Under the pieces are notes generated by a model, which was given only the letters and a program-made list of their open reading frames with translations, made no database searches and was not told the origin of the DNA. A DNA stretch of 58,693 nucleotides from the NCBI GenBank assembly GCA_937958695.1, contig CALGNK010000019.1, positions 1-58,693 on the forward strand, given 5' to 3'. Every line of letters begins with the position of its first letter. Position 1 is the first letter of the stretch. The stretch is from an uncultured bacterium (GTDB lineage Bacteria; DUMJ01). Position numbers and translations under genes: made by a program. Below are positions 25,620 through 34,224 of the stretch, one piece after another.

Positions 25620-26267
25620 ATGAGAGTTGTAGACCTTTCTTTACCAATTTATAATGAGATGCCTGTTTATCCAGGTGACCCTAAGGTGTTTTTTATGAAA
25701 TATAGAAGTATAGATGCCAATGGATACAATCTTACTCAGATTTTATTTGGGACTCATACTGGAACTCATCTTGATGTTCCCTTACATTTCGTTCCAGGTG
25801 GATCTAGTATAGATAAAGTCCCTGTTGAAAGCTTTATGGGAGAGGCCTATGTAATAGACCTAAGTTACAAAAAGGCGGAAGAGGAAATTACACTAGAAGA
25901 TCTAATTCCTTACGGAGACAAGATATATCCAGGAGTTAAGTTACTTTTAAGGACGGATTGGTATAAGGTTCTACCTGATAATAGGTATTTTAAAGAGCAA
26001 CCTCGGATAAGTTATGAATTAGCTCTATGGTTAGTTGAGAAGAAGGTTTCTCTCTTGGGTTTAGAGACTCCTACCATTAATCCAGTAGATAATAAGAGAC
26101 TACATCAAACTTTACTTTCTGGAGGAATAATACTAGTAGAAGCACTTGCCCATCTAGATGAGTTAAAGAAAGACAAGGTCTTCTTTATAGCCCTACCCCT
26201 TAAAATATTAAGTGGAGATGGTTCTCCAGTTAGGGCAGTTGCTATAGAAGATTTTTATGCTGGATGA
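25620..26267 (+). CDS. Cyclase-family (kynurenine formamidase-like) metal hydrolase
   Basis: A 215-aa member of the cyclase family (PF04199), which includes kynurenine formamidase and isatin hydrolase. It has DLSLPIYNEMPVYPGDP at the N-terminus and the metal-binding GTHTGTHLDVPLHF. The substrate is unknown. No kynurenine pathway genes are nearby. Its end overlaps the UbiA-family gene by 11 bp, so it may supply a function to the polyprenyl pathway, or simply share its transcript. Confidence 0.86.
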   Translation: MRVVDLSLPIYNEMPVYPGDPKVFFMKYRSIDANGYNLTQILFGTHTGTHLDVPLHFVPGGSSIDKVPVESFMGEAYVIDLSYKKAEEEITLEDLIPYGDKIYPGVKLLLRTDWYKVLPDNRYFKEQPRISYELALWLVEKKVSLLGLETPTINPVDNKRLHQTLLSGGIILVEALAHLDELKKDKVFFIALPLKILSGDGSPVRAVAIEDFYAG

Positions 26268-27144
26268 CTCTGTATTAGTCAATATTATAAAGAGCTTAAG
26301 ACCAAAGCAATGGATTAAGAATCTTTTAGTATTTGCTGGATTAGTATTCTCTCAAAATCTTTTTAATCTAGAGGCATTCTTAGTCACTATATATGCTTTC
26401 TTTATCTTTTGCTTCGTATCTGGTTCTATATACATCCTGAATGATATAATAGACCTTCCCTTTGACCGATTTAATCCTTTAAAGGTAAAGAGGCCTATTG
26501 CTAGTGGTAAACTTAAAGTTCCTTATGCTAAATTGAGTATCTATATATTAATCCCGCTTTCTCTTCTCTTTGCCTATTTATTAAAGTATCAATTTTTTCT
26601 AGTGGTTTTGTCATATGTGGTTCTCCAGATCTTTTATTCTTTCTATCTAAAGAACGTACCTATACTTGATATCTTTGCTATTGCTTTTGGTTCTGTATTG
26701 AGAGTAGTAGGAGGGGCTATTGTCATAAATGTAACAATCTCTTCTTGGTTATTAGTGTGCACGATCCTATTAGCGTTGCTACTTGCTCTTAGTAAGAGGC
26801 GATATGAGTTGATCGCTTTTGAAGAAGAAGCTAAGAGTAAAAGAAAGGTTCTCGGAGAATACAATACGTATCTTTTAGATCAAATGATATCGGTGGTTAC
26901 ATCTTCTGTATTAATTACCTATAGTTTATACACTATGTCAGAGGAGACTGTAACGAGATTTGGAACTAGAGACTTGATTTTTACTATTCCATTTGTCTTA
27001 TACGGAATATTTAGATTTCTCTATCTCATATATAGAAAAGACCTTGGAGATAGCCCTGAAGGTTTACTCCTCTTGGATAGACCTTTATTGATAAATGTTT
27101 CTCTTTGGATTATAACTGTACTAATAGTGATATACTTATTGTGA
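26257..27144 (+). CDS. UbiA-family polyprenyl-phosphate phosphoribosyltransferase (DPPR synthase-like)
   Basis: A 295-aa UbiA prenyltransferase-fold membrane protein with about eight transmembrane segments. YILNDIIDLPFDRFNP followed by KRPIASGKL gives the NDxxD and DR-x-NP-x-K-x-RPIASG motifs of decaprenyl-phosphate phosphoribosyltransferases, and KRRYELI and GLLLLDRPLL match that subfamily too. It would join PRPP to polyprenyl phosphate at the membrane. DprE1/DprE2, which turn the product into an arabinose donor in mycobacteria, are not in the window. Confidence 0.86.
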   Translation: MLDDSVLVNIIKSLRPKQWIKNLLVFAGLVFSQNLFNLEAFLVTIYAFFIFCFVSGSIYILNDIIDLPFDRFNPLKVKRPIASGKLKVPYAKLSIYILIPLSLLFAYLLKYQFFLVVLSYVVLQIFYSFYLKNVPILDIFAIAFGSVLRVVGGAIVINVTISSWLLVCTILLALLLALSKRRYELIAFEEEAKSKRKVLGEYNTYLLDQMISVVTSSVLITYSLYTMSEETVTRFGTRDLIFTIPFVLYGIFRFLYLIYRKDLGDSPEGLLLLDRPLLINVSLWIITVLIVIYLL

Positions 27145-27155
27145 GGTCTTGTATT

Positions 27156-28232
27156 ATGAAAAGATCAAAAGTGGTTGTTTTAAAGACTAAACCAGAAAGT
27201 GTTTTAGAAGATTATTCTAGACTTATGAAATTACTAGATTACAGCTCTTTTCTTTCTAAAGATATAGATATAATAATTAAACTTAATCTCTCTTGGACAA
27301 AGTATTTTCCTGGCTGTTCTTCCTCCCCTTGGCAGTTAGAAGGGGTTTTAAAGACTCTTTTGGAGGATGGTTATTATAAAGATAAGTTATTTCCTGTTGA
27401 AAATAAGACTGTTGTAACAAACCCTATAAAGGGTGCTTTAAACAACAAATGGTTACCAATCCTAGAACGTTATGGATTAAAGTTTATACCATTACCCACT
27501 ACTAAGTGGATAAGGTACAACTTTAAAAGTAAGCTTTTAAGATTGAACGAAATCTTCCCTGATGGTTTTGAGATTCCAGAGATGTTTATAGGTAAGAATA
27601 TCATACATCTTCCTACGATAAAGACTCATGGGCATTCTATCACTACAGGTTCTATAAAGAATGCCTTTGGAGGTTTGTTAAAGGAAGTGAGACATTACTG
27701 CCATAAGTATATACACGAAGTGCTTGTTGATTTAATGATTATACAAAAGGAGATACATCCTAATATTCTTACAGTAATGGATGGTACTGTATGCGGTGAT
27801 GGGGCAGGACCTAGAACTATGATACCGAGGATAAAAAATTACATCCTTGCAAGCTTTGATCCTGTGGCTATAGATACTGTAAGTGCTAAAATGATGGGTT
27901 TCGAACCATTAGAAATCCCTTATATAAAGATGTGTCATGAGATGGGTTTAGGAATTGGAGACGTAAAAGAAATAGAGATAGTGGGGGAGGATATTTCTAA
28001 TGTTAACTTTGGTTTTAGAGTAAGAAGAAGTCCCATTATACTAGGAGACCAATTGGTTAGGAAGGGACCTTTAAATTTCCTTGAAAAAATCTTATTATAC
28101 TCTCCATTAATGGTTCTTCCTATAATGGCATCAAATATCTATCATGATTATATATGGTATCCTACTATCGGAAGATTAAGGATAAAGAGCTTTATGGAGA
28201 CAGAATGGGGTGACTTATTTAAAAAATATTAA
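27156..28232 (+). CDS. DUF362 domain protein
   Basis: A 358-aa protein with DUF362 features: N-terminal VVVLKTKPE, IIIKLNLSW, HLPTIKTHGHSITTGSIKNAFG and VMDGTVCGDGAGP. I start it at the ATG at 27156, because the longer frame to 27105 is inside the UbiA gene. The ferredoxin-like cysteine clusters of some family members are not obvious. The function is unknown; it may act on a lipid-linked or redox substrate in this run. Confidence 0.82.
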   Translation: MKRSKVVVLKTKPESVLEDYSRLMKLLDYSSFLSKDIDIIIKLNLSWTKYFPGCSSSPWQLEGVLKTLLEDGYYKDKLFPVENKTVVTNPIKGALNNKWLPILERYGLKFIPLPTTKWIRYNFKSKLLRLNEIFPDGFEIPEMFIGKNIIHLPTIKTHGHSITTGSIKNAFGGLLKEVRHYCHKYIHEVLVDLMIIQKEIHPNILTVMDGTVCGDGAGPRTMIPRIKNYILASFDPVAIDTVSAKMMGFEPLEIPYIKMCHEMGLGIGDVKEIEIVGEDISNVNFGFRVRRSPIILGDQLVRKGPLNFLEKILLYSPLMVLPIMASNIYHDYIWYPTIGRLRIKSFMETEWGDLFKKY

Positions 28233-28246
28233 CAAGGGAGGTTTAA

Positions 28247-30043
28247 ATGGAAGAAAGTTTGAATAGAATTTTAGATAGTAAGATTTTGTTCCTTTTAGTT
28301 TTAATATTAAGTATAGGTTATCTCTATGGAAATATAAGGATTGGTTATAACATATATGATGAGGGCATAGTAGTTTATGGTGCAAATCGTATATTAAAAG
28401 GGGACATCCCCTATAGGGACTTCTGGACAATGTATGCTCCTGGACAGTTCTATGCCATAGCCTTACTTTTTAAACTTTTTGGAACAAACCTATTCGTTAC
28501 TAGAATATATAGCGCTACTATAAACCTTCTAATAGTCCTTTTGGTCTATTTTACTGTAAAAAAAGTTTCTGGGCATAGACTAGCTATACTTGCGTTTATA
28601 CTATCTACCCTATGGATGGGTGGCTGGGGATTGTTCCATTCTTCTCCTACTCCAGCAGGGACATTTTGGAGCCTCTTTAGTATATTCTTTGTTGTTGATT
28701 TTCTCTGCAATAGAAATTATTCTAGCCTTTTTACTGGAGGAATTGTTACAGGTATAACGGCTATATTTAGACATGATATAGGTGGTTATACATTCATATC
28801 TTCTAGTATAGTTTTAATTCTCTATGTTTATCTAAGGATATCCAATAGGGGTATTAGGGAGACCTTTAATCTCTGGGTTAGATATCTAGTAGGAACTATA
28901 GTAGGTTTTGTTCCCTTTGGGCTTTATCTTCTGTCGAAGGTACCTATCAAGGATCTTATTTTTGACCTTATAGTCTTTCCTGCCAAAATCTTTCCTAGGG
29001 TTAGAGATCTTCCCTATCCACCATTTGATTTTAGCTTTTATTCCTTTTTGTTCTATTTCCCAATAATTATCTATATGATTGTTGGTATATTCATACTTCT
29101 AAACCTATCCAGATGGAAAGACCTTAATGGAAGAGAATGGAGTGTCGTTCTTTTCTGGATCCTAGGAGTCTTCTTTTTTAATCAGGCTCGTGTAAGGTCT
29201 GACGTGCCTCACCTTCTTCCGACAATTATACCTGCTATAATGCTACTGCCATCTTTTTATAGTAGTAAGCTCTCTTCAATATGGGAAGGAGATTATTTTA
29301 TTAAGGTATTTACTCTATTTATCTCATTCCTTCTGACACTCTCACTCTACAGGAATGCACTAAGAAGTTTTGCTGTTACAGTATACATATTACCTGTAGT
29401 TTTTGGGACAATTTTAATTCTTGCCAATTATATATATGCCAATCTAAGCAATATCTCCATAAGAAGCGTCTTAAAACTTTCCTTCCAAGTTTTATCAGTG
29501 ATACTTTGCTTTTTTATTGTATTTTCTTTTGTAAAAAAGGAACTTAAAGACTTACCATTTTGGGTCTTTGTTTCTTTCTCTAAACCAGGTCTAGTTCCTT
29601 CTCAACTTGACAGATCAAGAGGTATATATGTCTTCGAGAATCAGGAATATTTTCTCTCTACAGCTATCAAATTTATCCAGGCTAATACAAAACCAGATGA
29701 ACTCATTTTTGTTGGAAACTCTAGACATGATAAAATTTTTGTAAATGACGTAATGTTTTATTTTTTGTCTGAGAGGCATAGTGCAACTAAATATCATGAA
29801 CTTCACCCAGGATTGGCTAATACTGAAGAGGTACAGCGAGAAATAATAGATGAACTAAAGAGGAATAATGTTAAATTTATAGTTCTATGGAGTGGAGCAG
29901 AAAATGTTAATGAACCTAATGAGAGCGCTATAAGTTCTGGTGTAACCGTAATTGATGACTTTATAAAAATGAACTATGTTCCTATTATGTATTTTGGACC
30001 GTATAAAATCTTACAAAAGTTAACAGTAGGTGATGTAGGTTGA
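28247..30043 (+). CDS. GT-C-type membrane glycosyltransferase
   Basis: A 598-aa integral membrane protein with about 10-12 transmembrane segments and a soluble C-terminal domain from about residue 440. The first extracytoplasmic loop has YDEGIVVYGANRILKGDIPY, the acidic D-E/D motif of GT-C enzymes that use polyprenyl-phosphate sugars, followed by RDFWTMYAPGQFY. The acceptor is unknown. Its place between the DPPR-synthase-like protein and an SMR flippase candidate suggests use of the lipid sugar made here. Confidence 0.8.
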   Translation: MEESLNRILDSKILFLLVLILSIGYLYGNIRIGYNIYDEGIVVYGANRILKGDIPYRDFWTMYAPGQFYAIALLFKLFGTNLFVTRIYSATINLLIVLLVYFTVKKVSGHRLAILAFILSTLWMGGWGLFHSSPTPAGTFWSLFSIFFVVDFLCNRNYSSLFTGGIVTGITAIFRHDIGGYTFISSSIVLILYVYLRISNRGIRETFNLWVRYLVGTIVGFVPFGLYLLSKVPIKDLIFDLIVFPAKIFPRVRDLPYPPFDFSFYSFLFYFPIIIYMIVGIFILLNLSRWKDLNGREWSVVLFWILGVFFFNQARVRSDVPHLLPTIIPAIMLLPSFYSSKLSSIWEGDYFIKVFTLFISFLLTLSLYRNALRSFAVTVYILPVVFGTILILANYIYANLSNISIRSVLKLSFQVLSVILCFFIVFSFVKKELKDLPFWVFVSFSKPGLVPSQLDRSRGIYVFENQEYFLSTAIKFIQANTKPDELIFVGNSRHDKIFVNDVMFYFLSERHSATKYHELHPGLANTEEVQREIIDELKRNNVKFIVLWSGAENVNEPNESAISSGVTVIDDFIKMNYVPIMYFGPYKILQKLTVGDVG

Positions 30044-30387
30044 TATATCTGATTCTTTTTTTATCCCTTATATTTAATGCGTTAGCTAATGTGGCTATAA
30101 AGGCTGGTATGAGAAGTTATTCTGGAGGTATAAATTTGGATTTTATTTCTTATGTGATAAAGAATCCTGCTATTATTATTGGACTTTTCTTTTTTGGTTT
30201 GGCATTTATTGGATATAGCTTCGTATTATCTAAAATGCAGTTAAGCATAGCTTATCCTATAATGACTGGAGCGGGTTTTCTATTTGTATCTATCTTTTCT
30301 TTAGTCTTATTTAATGAGTCTTTTAATCTATTAAAGATCTTTGGAATATTATTTATCTTTATTGGTATAGTCTTTTTATCCAGATAG
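30040..30387 (+). CDS. SMR/EamA-like small membrane protein (lipid-sugar flippase candidate)
   Basis: A 115-aa protein with four transmembrane helices, related to EmrE/ArnE-ArnF half-transporters. Features are NALANVAIKAGM at helix 1 and SIAYPIMTGAGFLFVSIFS in helix 3. The TTG start overlaps the previous stop. Relatives include drug exporters and flippases for aminoarabinose-polyprenyl phosphate. The context after a GT-C enzyme favours the latter. Confidence 0.78.
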   Translation: MIYLILFLSLIFNALANVAIKAGMRSYSGGINLDFISYVIKNPAIIIGLFFFGLAFIGYSFVLSKMQLSIAYPIMTGAGFLFVSIFSLVLFNESFNLLKIFGILFIFIGIVFLSR

Positions 30388-30393
30388 TTGTGT

Positions 30394-30399
30394 TATAAT
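30394..30399 (+). promoter_or_regulatory. Candidate -10 element for the Gfo/Idh gene
   Basis: A perfect TATAAT lies 38 bases upstream of the ATG at 30437, in the 49-base gap after the SMR gene. The -35 region is only T-rich. It may give the Gfo/Idh-isomerase pair its own transcript. Confidence 0.4.
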
Positions 30400-30436
30400 T
30401 AGATTTGAAATAATTTTGAAGAAGGAGGGAAGCTTT

Positions 30437-31495
30437 ATGCCTGAAAAGTTAAAAGTTGGTGTTATTGGTGCTGGAAGGATAGCGGAGATGAGACATATTC
30501 CAGAGTATCTAAGTAATAGAAATGTAGAATTAGTTGCTATAGCAGATATCGATAAGGTTCAGTTGGAGGAGATGGGTAAGAAGTTTAATATCACTAAGCT
30601 ATATATAGATTATAAGGAAATGCTAAAGAAAGAGAAGTTAGATGCAGTAAGTGTATGCACTCCAAACTATCTACATGCTCCTATAACTATCGATGCACTC
30701 AATCATGGTCTACATGTACTAGTTGAAAAACCTATGGCTACATCTTTAGAAGAGGCGGATAAAATGATAGAAGCAGCAGACAAAAATAAGAAGATTCTTA
30801 TGGTTGGACATAATCAGAGACTAGCTCCTGGACATCAGATAGCTAAGAAGATAATGGAAAGTGGCATGCTTGGTAAGGTTAATATGGTAAGGACGGTCTT
30901 TGGCCATGCTGGTCCTGAATTCTGGAGTCCTAGAGGTAAATGGTTCTTTAATAAGAAAGAGGCTTTTGCTGGTGTTATGGCAGACTTGGGTATACATAAG
31001 GTAGATCTTGTGAGATGGCTATTAGGACAGGAAGTAAAAAGAGTTTCTGCATTTAAAGCTACTCTAGAAAAAGCAGGCGATGTTGAGGATAACGGTGTAG
31101 CTGTTATGGAGTTTGAAGGTGGAACTCTAGGAATACTTCAGGTGAGCTGGACCCTCAAACCCGGTGAGGATAACAGCACTATATTCTATTGTGAAAAAGG
31201 TATGCTTAAACTCTTTGCTGAACCAGATAAGCCTGTAGTAGTAAGTTTAAGAGAAAAAGGTGATTACATGCCTAATTTTGCTAGAGGCGATATGTCTTTT
31301 TCTCTTCCACCTATGCAGACGAATGAGGTTGGAGGACAATTTAGCAGTGGAGTAATAGATTACTTTGTAGAGTGCGTATTAGAAAACAAGAAACCATTTA
31401 TATCTGGAGAAGAGGGCAGAAAGTCTTTAGAGATAGTTATAGCAATCCTTAAGTCTGCTGAAACAGGAAGTGTTATAAATCTTCCATTAAAATAG
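30437..31495 (+). CDS. Gfo/Idh/MocA-family oxidoreductase
   Basis: A 352-aa NAD(P)-dependent dehydrogenase. The Rossmann domain begins VGVIGAGRIAEMRHIP, the catalytic-site motif is VLVEKPMATS, and D/H residues lie in DLGIHKVDLVRWLLG. I chose the ATG at 30437 with AAGGAGGG 5-6 bases before it. Such enzymes oxidise sugars or inositols at C2-C4. It is followed by a sugar isomerase, a common pairing in sugar or inositol catabolism. Confidence 0.92.
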   Translation: MPEKLKVGVIGAGRIAEMRHIPEYLSNRNVELVAIADIDKVQLEEMGKKFNITKLYIDYKEMLKKEKLDAVSVCTPNYLHAPITIDALNHGLHVLVEKPMATSLEEADKMIEAADKNKKILMVGHNQRLAPGHQIAKKIMESGMLGKVNMVRTVFGHAGPEFWSPRGKWFFNKKEAFAGVMADLGIHKVDLVRWLLGQEVKRVSAFKATLEKAGDVEDNGVAVMEFEGGTLGILQVSWTLKPGEDNSTIFYCEKGMLKLFAEPDKPVVVSLREKGDYMPNFARGDMSFSLPPMQTNEVGGQFSSGVIDYFVECVLENKKPFISGEEGRKSLEIVIAILKSAETGSVINLPLK

Positions 31496-31507
31496 GAGGT
31501 GGTTGCT

Positions 31508-32479
31508 TTGAAGTTAGGAGTTTTTACCGTTTTATTTCAAAATCTACCTCTAGAAGAGGCTTTGGATAAGGTTGTCTCTTATGGGCTCTCTGCAGTGGAG
31601 ATAGGATGCGGAGGATATCCTGGGAATGCTCACTGTAAACCTTCCGAGTTACTAAAAGATAAGTCAGCTATAAAAAGTTTTAAAAGACTCTTTGAAGAGA
31701 GAAATCTCATTATAAGCGCATTAAGTGTTCATGGGAATCCATTGCATCCTCAAAAAGAGATAGCCCAACAATTTCATCAGGATTGGCAGGATACTGTCAG
31801 GCTAGCTAGTGAGTTAGAAGTTCCTGTTGTTATAACCTTCTCGGGTTGCCCGGGGGATTCTGAGAATTCTAAGTATCCAAACTGGGTAACATGTGCCTGG
31901 CCTCCAGACTATTTAGCAATCCTAAAATGGCAATGGGAGGAAAAGATTATTCCATACTGGCAGAAAGAAGCTGATTTTGCCAATTCTTATGGAATAAAGA
32001 AGATAGCCTTAGAGATGCACCCTGGTTTTGCCGTCTACAATGTAGATACACTTTTGAAACTTAGGAGGGCAGTGGGACCTTCTATAGGGGCAAATTTTGA
32101 TCCAAGTCACCTATTCTGGCAGGGGGTAGACCCAATTTCTGCCATTAGAGTACTAGGTAAAGAAAATGCAATATTCCACTTCCATGCTAAGGATACCTAT
32201 ATAGATCCTATTAATACCGCTATAAATGGAACATTAGACAATAAGCCCTATACTCAGGTCTTAGAGAGATCTTGGATATTTAGGAGTGTAGGTTATGGCC
32301 ATGACTATAAGGTCTGGAAGGATATAGTGAGCACCTTGAGAACTGTAGGATATGATTATGTGCTTAGTATAGAACATGAGGATGGCCTTGCATCTATAGA
32401 AGAGGGATTAAAGAAGGCTATTACATTCCTTAAAGAGGTTATATTAGAAGAGCCACCTGCGGTTCCTTGGTGGACATGA
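31508..32479 (+). CDS. Sugar phosphate isomerase/epimerase (IolE-like TIM barrel)
   Basis: A 323-aa xylose isomerase-like TIM barrel. It begins LGVFTVLFQNLPLEEAL, with KKIALEMHPGF, IGANFDPSHLFWQG and FHFHAKDTYI carrying metal ligands, and YVLSIEHEDGL near the end. I set the start at the TTG at 31508, because AGGAGGT (31494-31500) is then 7 bases upstream. The GTG at 31499 would sit inside it. It is co-transcribed with the Gfo/Idh gene. Confidence 0.88.
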   Translation: MKLGVFTVLFQNLPLEEALDKVVSYGLSAVEIGCGGYPGNAHCKPSELLKDKSAIKSFKRLFEERNLIISALSVHGNPLHPQKEIAQQFHQDWQDTVRLASELEVPVVITFSGCPGDSENSKYPNWVTCAWPPDYLAILKWQWEEKIIPYWQKEADFANSYGIKKIALEMHPGFAVYNVDTLLKLRRAVGPSIGANFDPSHLFWQGVDPISAIRVLGKENAIFHFHAKDTYIDPINTAINGTLDNKPYTQVLERSWIFRSVGYGHDYKVWKDIVSTLRTVGYDYVLSIEHEDGLASIEEGLKKAITFLKEVILEEPPAVPWWT

Positions 32480-32507
32480 GGGGCAGTTTTACTGCCCCTT
32501 TATTTTT
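32480..32507 (+). terminator. Rho-independent terminator after the isomerase
   Basis: GGGGCAGT (32480-32487), loop TTT and ACTGCCCC (32491-32498), followed by TTTATTTTT. The stem begins on the base after the stop codon. The T-tract overlaps the last codons of the convergent herA-like gene. Confidence 0.9.
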
Positions 32508-34224
32508 CTCCTGAACCTTTCTCTATATCTTTTTCTATTTCTCTTATTATGTCTATTTCTGATATCATAAAGTCCTTATCTATATATCCAGTTTCTATAC
32601 TTTCTTGGTATCTTGTTGCCCAAGCAGGCATAGGAAATTGGACAAGAACAGTCTGAGGCACATCAGGTTGATATACAAACATCTGACCCGGGGTTAAGTA
32701 TTGAACGCGCTTTTTATTTAGAGAACCTAGATATCCATAAACGCTATGTTCAGCTTCGCTAGTATCCATATTACCGCATATCCTTATAGATGCATTTGAT
32801 ACCACCCTATGAGCTACCTCGCTGGCTGTCTGTTGTGCACCTATAAGTATTATTCCTAAACTTCTACCTCTTTCTGCTATGTCTAAGACTATGTCAGCTA
32901 TAGGACTATCTCCATTTATTGGAGCATATTTATTCAACTCATCCAGTACTATAAATATTAAGGGCCAGGGAGTACCGGTATTCTCTTTCTCTGTTACTAT
33001 TGATTTAAGTATTGCTCCTACTGTAAAATATTTTGCCCTATCAGATAATCTATGTATATCTACCACATTTACCTGAGCCTTACGCCAATCTATACTGTAA
33101 GATTTTATATCTTCAAATGGTAAAGCCTCTGGAACAATTAGGGAACCTATCTCCTGTTCTGCTCTATATAATCTTCTCATAAAGGCGTCCCTAGTTCCAG
33201 TAGCTACTCTCTCCATTATGCTTTCTATCTTTTCTTCTAGAGTTTGGATTACACTTCTAAGAGATTGAAAGCCTAGTCCTTCTCTTATTTCTTCGTTAAG
33301 CCATTTTGTTGCCATCCTTATTGCCAGATACAACTGACTTGTATCTGAGAGTTCTTTTGGAGAAAAAAGATACCACAGTAGGTCATCTTCTACTATTTCT
33401 TTTATGGTCCAGGCAAATATATTAACCCCTTCTATTCTACTTTCTGTATTTGGTAATAGCGCTTCATACTGTCCTCTTTTGGATCTAGGGGGCGCATAAA
33501 ATTGGACATTTTCGAATGGTCTAGCAGGTAACCCCATAGCCTCATACATCCTTCTATCCTTTTCACTCAGTTTTGTATTGGGTTTGTCTAAAAATAGAAG
33601 GTCTTCCCCTTTTACATTGAATATAATAGCATGAGTATTTGCCGATCCAATATCAGGATAAGCTTCTGTTACATCTCTTATACTTGAGAAATAAGAATAA
33701 AGCAGGAACGTGGCATAAGACGTCTTTGTAGCCACTCCGCTTTTCCCACTAATATTTACATGACCTCCTTTTATCCCTAAAAGAAAATCAAGATCTAGAT
33801 AAGCGGGGGCATTGTTCGATAAAAGACCGCATGGAATCTTCTTCTTTTCCATCTTATCAAAGTACAGGGCTAGCTTTGTCTCTTCTGTATCGGCCAATTT
33901 TACTTCTGAACCAGGTCTAGGTGGAACCTTAGGGCTTGTTCCATCTTCAGCTAGAGTTCTAGTTACTACTATGTGGCAGTAATAGGTAAGGTTTGCGTCA
34001 AATAGACCTTGAGCATGAAATCTTGCCTGCTCATTAGTTTCTAAACCCTCTAATCTTGATATAACCTGATCAACTATTCCATAGAATGTTACTCTTCCAA
34101 ATCTTGGATATTCACTAGTAGTAACTATTATGTCATCTACTTGAAGTGACTGATTACTGTCAACTTCTATATAGAACTCAAATGGTGTTGCATCTTTAGT
34201 CCCTAAGACTATTCCGACTCTCAT
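32500..34224 (-). CDS. herA: HerA-like ATPase (HAS-barrel DNA translocase)
   Basis: A 574-aa hexameric-type ATPase. The N-terminal HAS-barrel (about 1-95) begins VGIVLGTKDATPFEFYIEV, then comes a RecA-like core with P-loop region NISGKSGVATKTS (about 155-170), Walker B LIFIVLDELNKYAP and a QQTASEV sensor segment. The P-loop lacks the usual GK[ST]: TKT stands where GKT/GKS is expected. HerA works with NurA in DNA end resection. It starts one base after the nurA stop, with GAGGAGG inside the nurA end. Confidence 0.88.
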   Translation of the reverse strand: MRVGIVLGTKDATPFEFYIEVDSNQSLQVDDIIVTTSEYPRFGRVTFYGIVDQVISRLEGLETNEQARFHAQGLFDANLTYYCHIVVTRTLAEDGTSPKVPPRPGSEVKLADTEETKLALYFDKMEKKKIPCGLLSNNAPAYLDLDFLLGIKGGHVNISGKSGVATKTSYATFLLYSYFSSIRDVTEAYPDIGSANTHAIIFNVKGEDLLFLDKPNTKLSEKDRRMYEAMGLPARPFENVQFYAPPRSKRGQYEALLPNTESRIEGVNIFAWTIKEIVEDDLLWYLFSPKELSDTSQLYLAIRMATKWLNEEIREGLGFQSLRSVIQTLEEKIESIMERVATGTRDAFMRRLYRAEQEIGSLIVPEALPFEDIKSYSIDWRKAQVNVVDIHRLSDRAKYFTVGAILKSIVTEKENTGTPWPLIFIVLDELNKYAPINGDSPIADIVLDIAERGRSLGIILIGAQQTASEVAHRVVSNASIRICGNMDTSEAEHSVYGYLGSLNKKRVQYLTPGQMFVYQPDVPQTVLVQFPMPAWATRYQESIETGYIDKDFMISEIDIIREIEKDIEKGSGEK

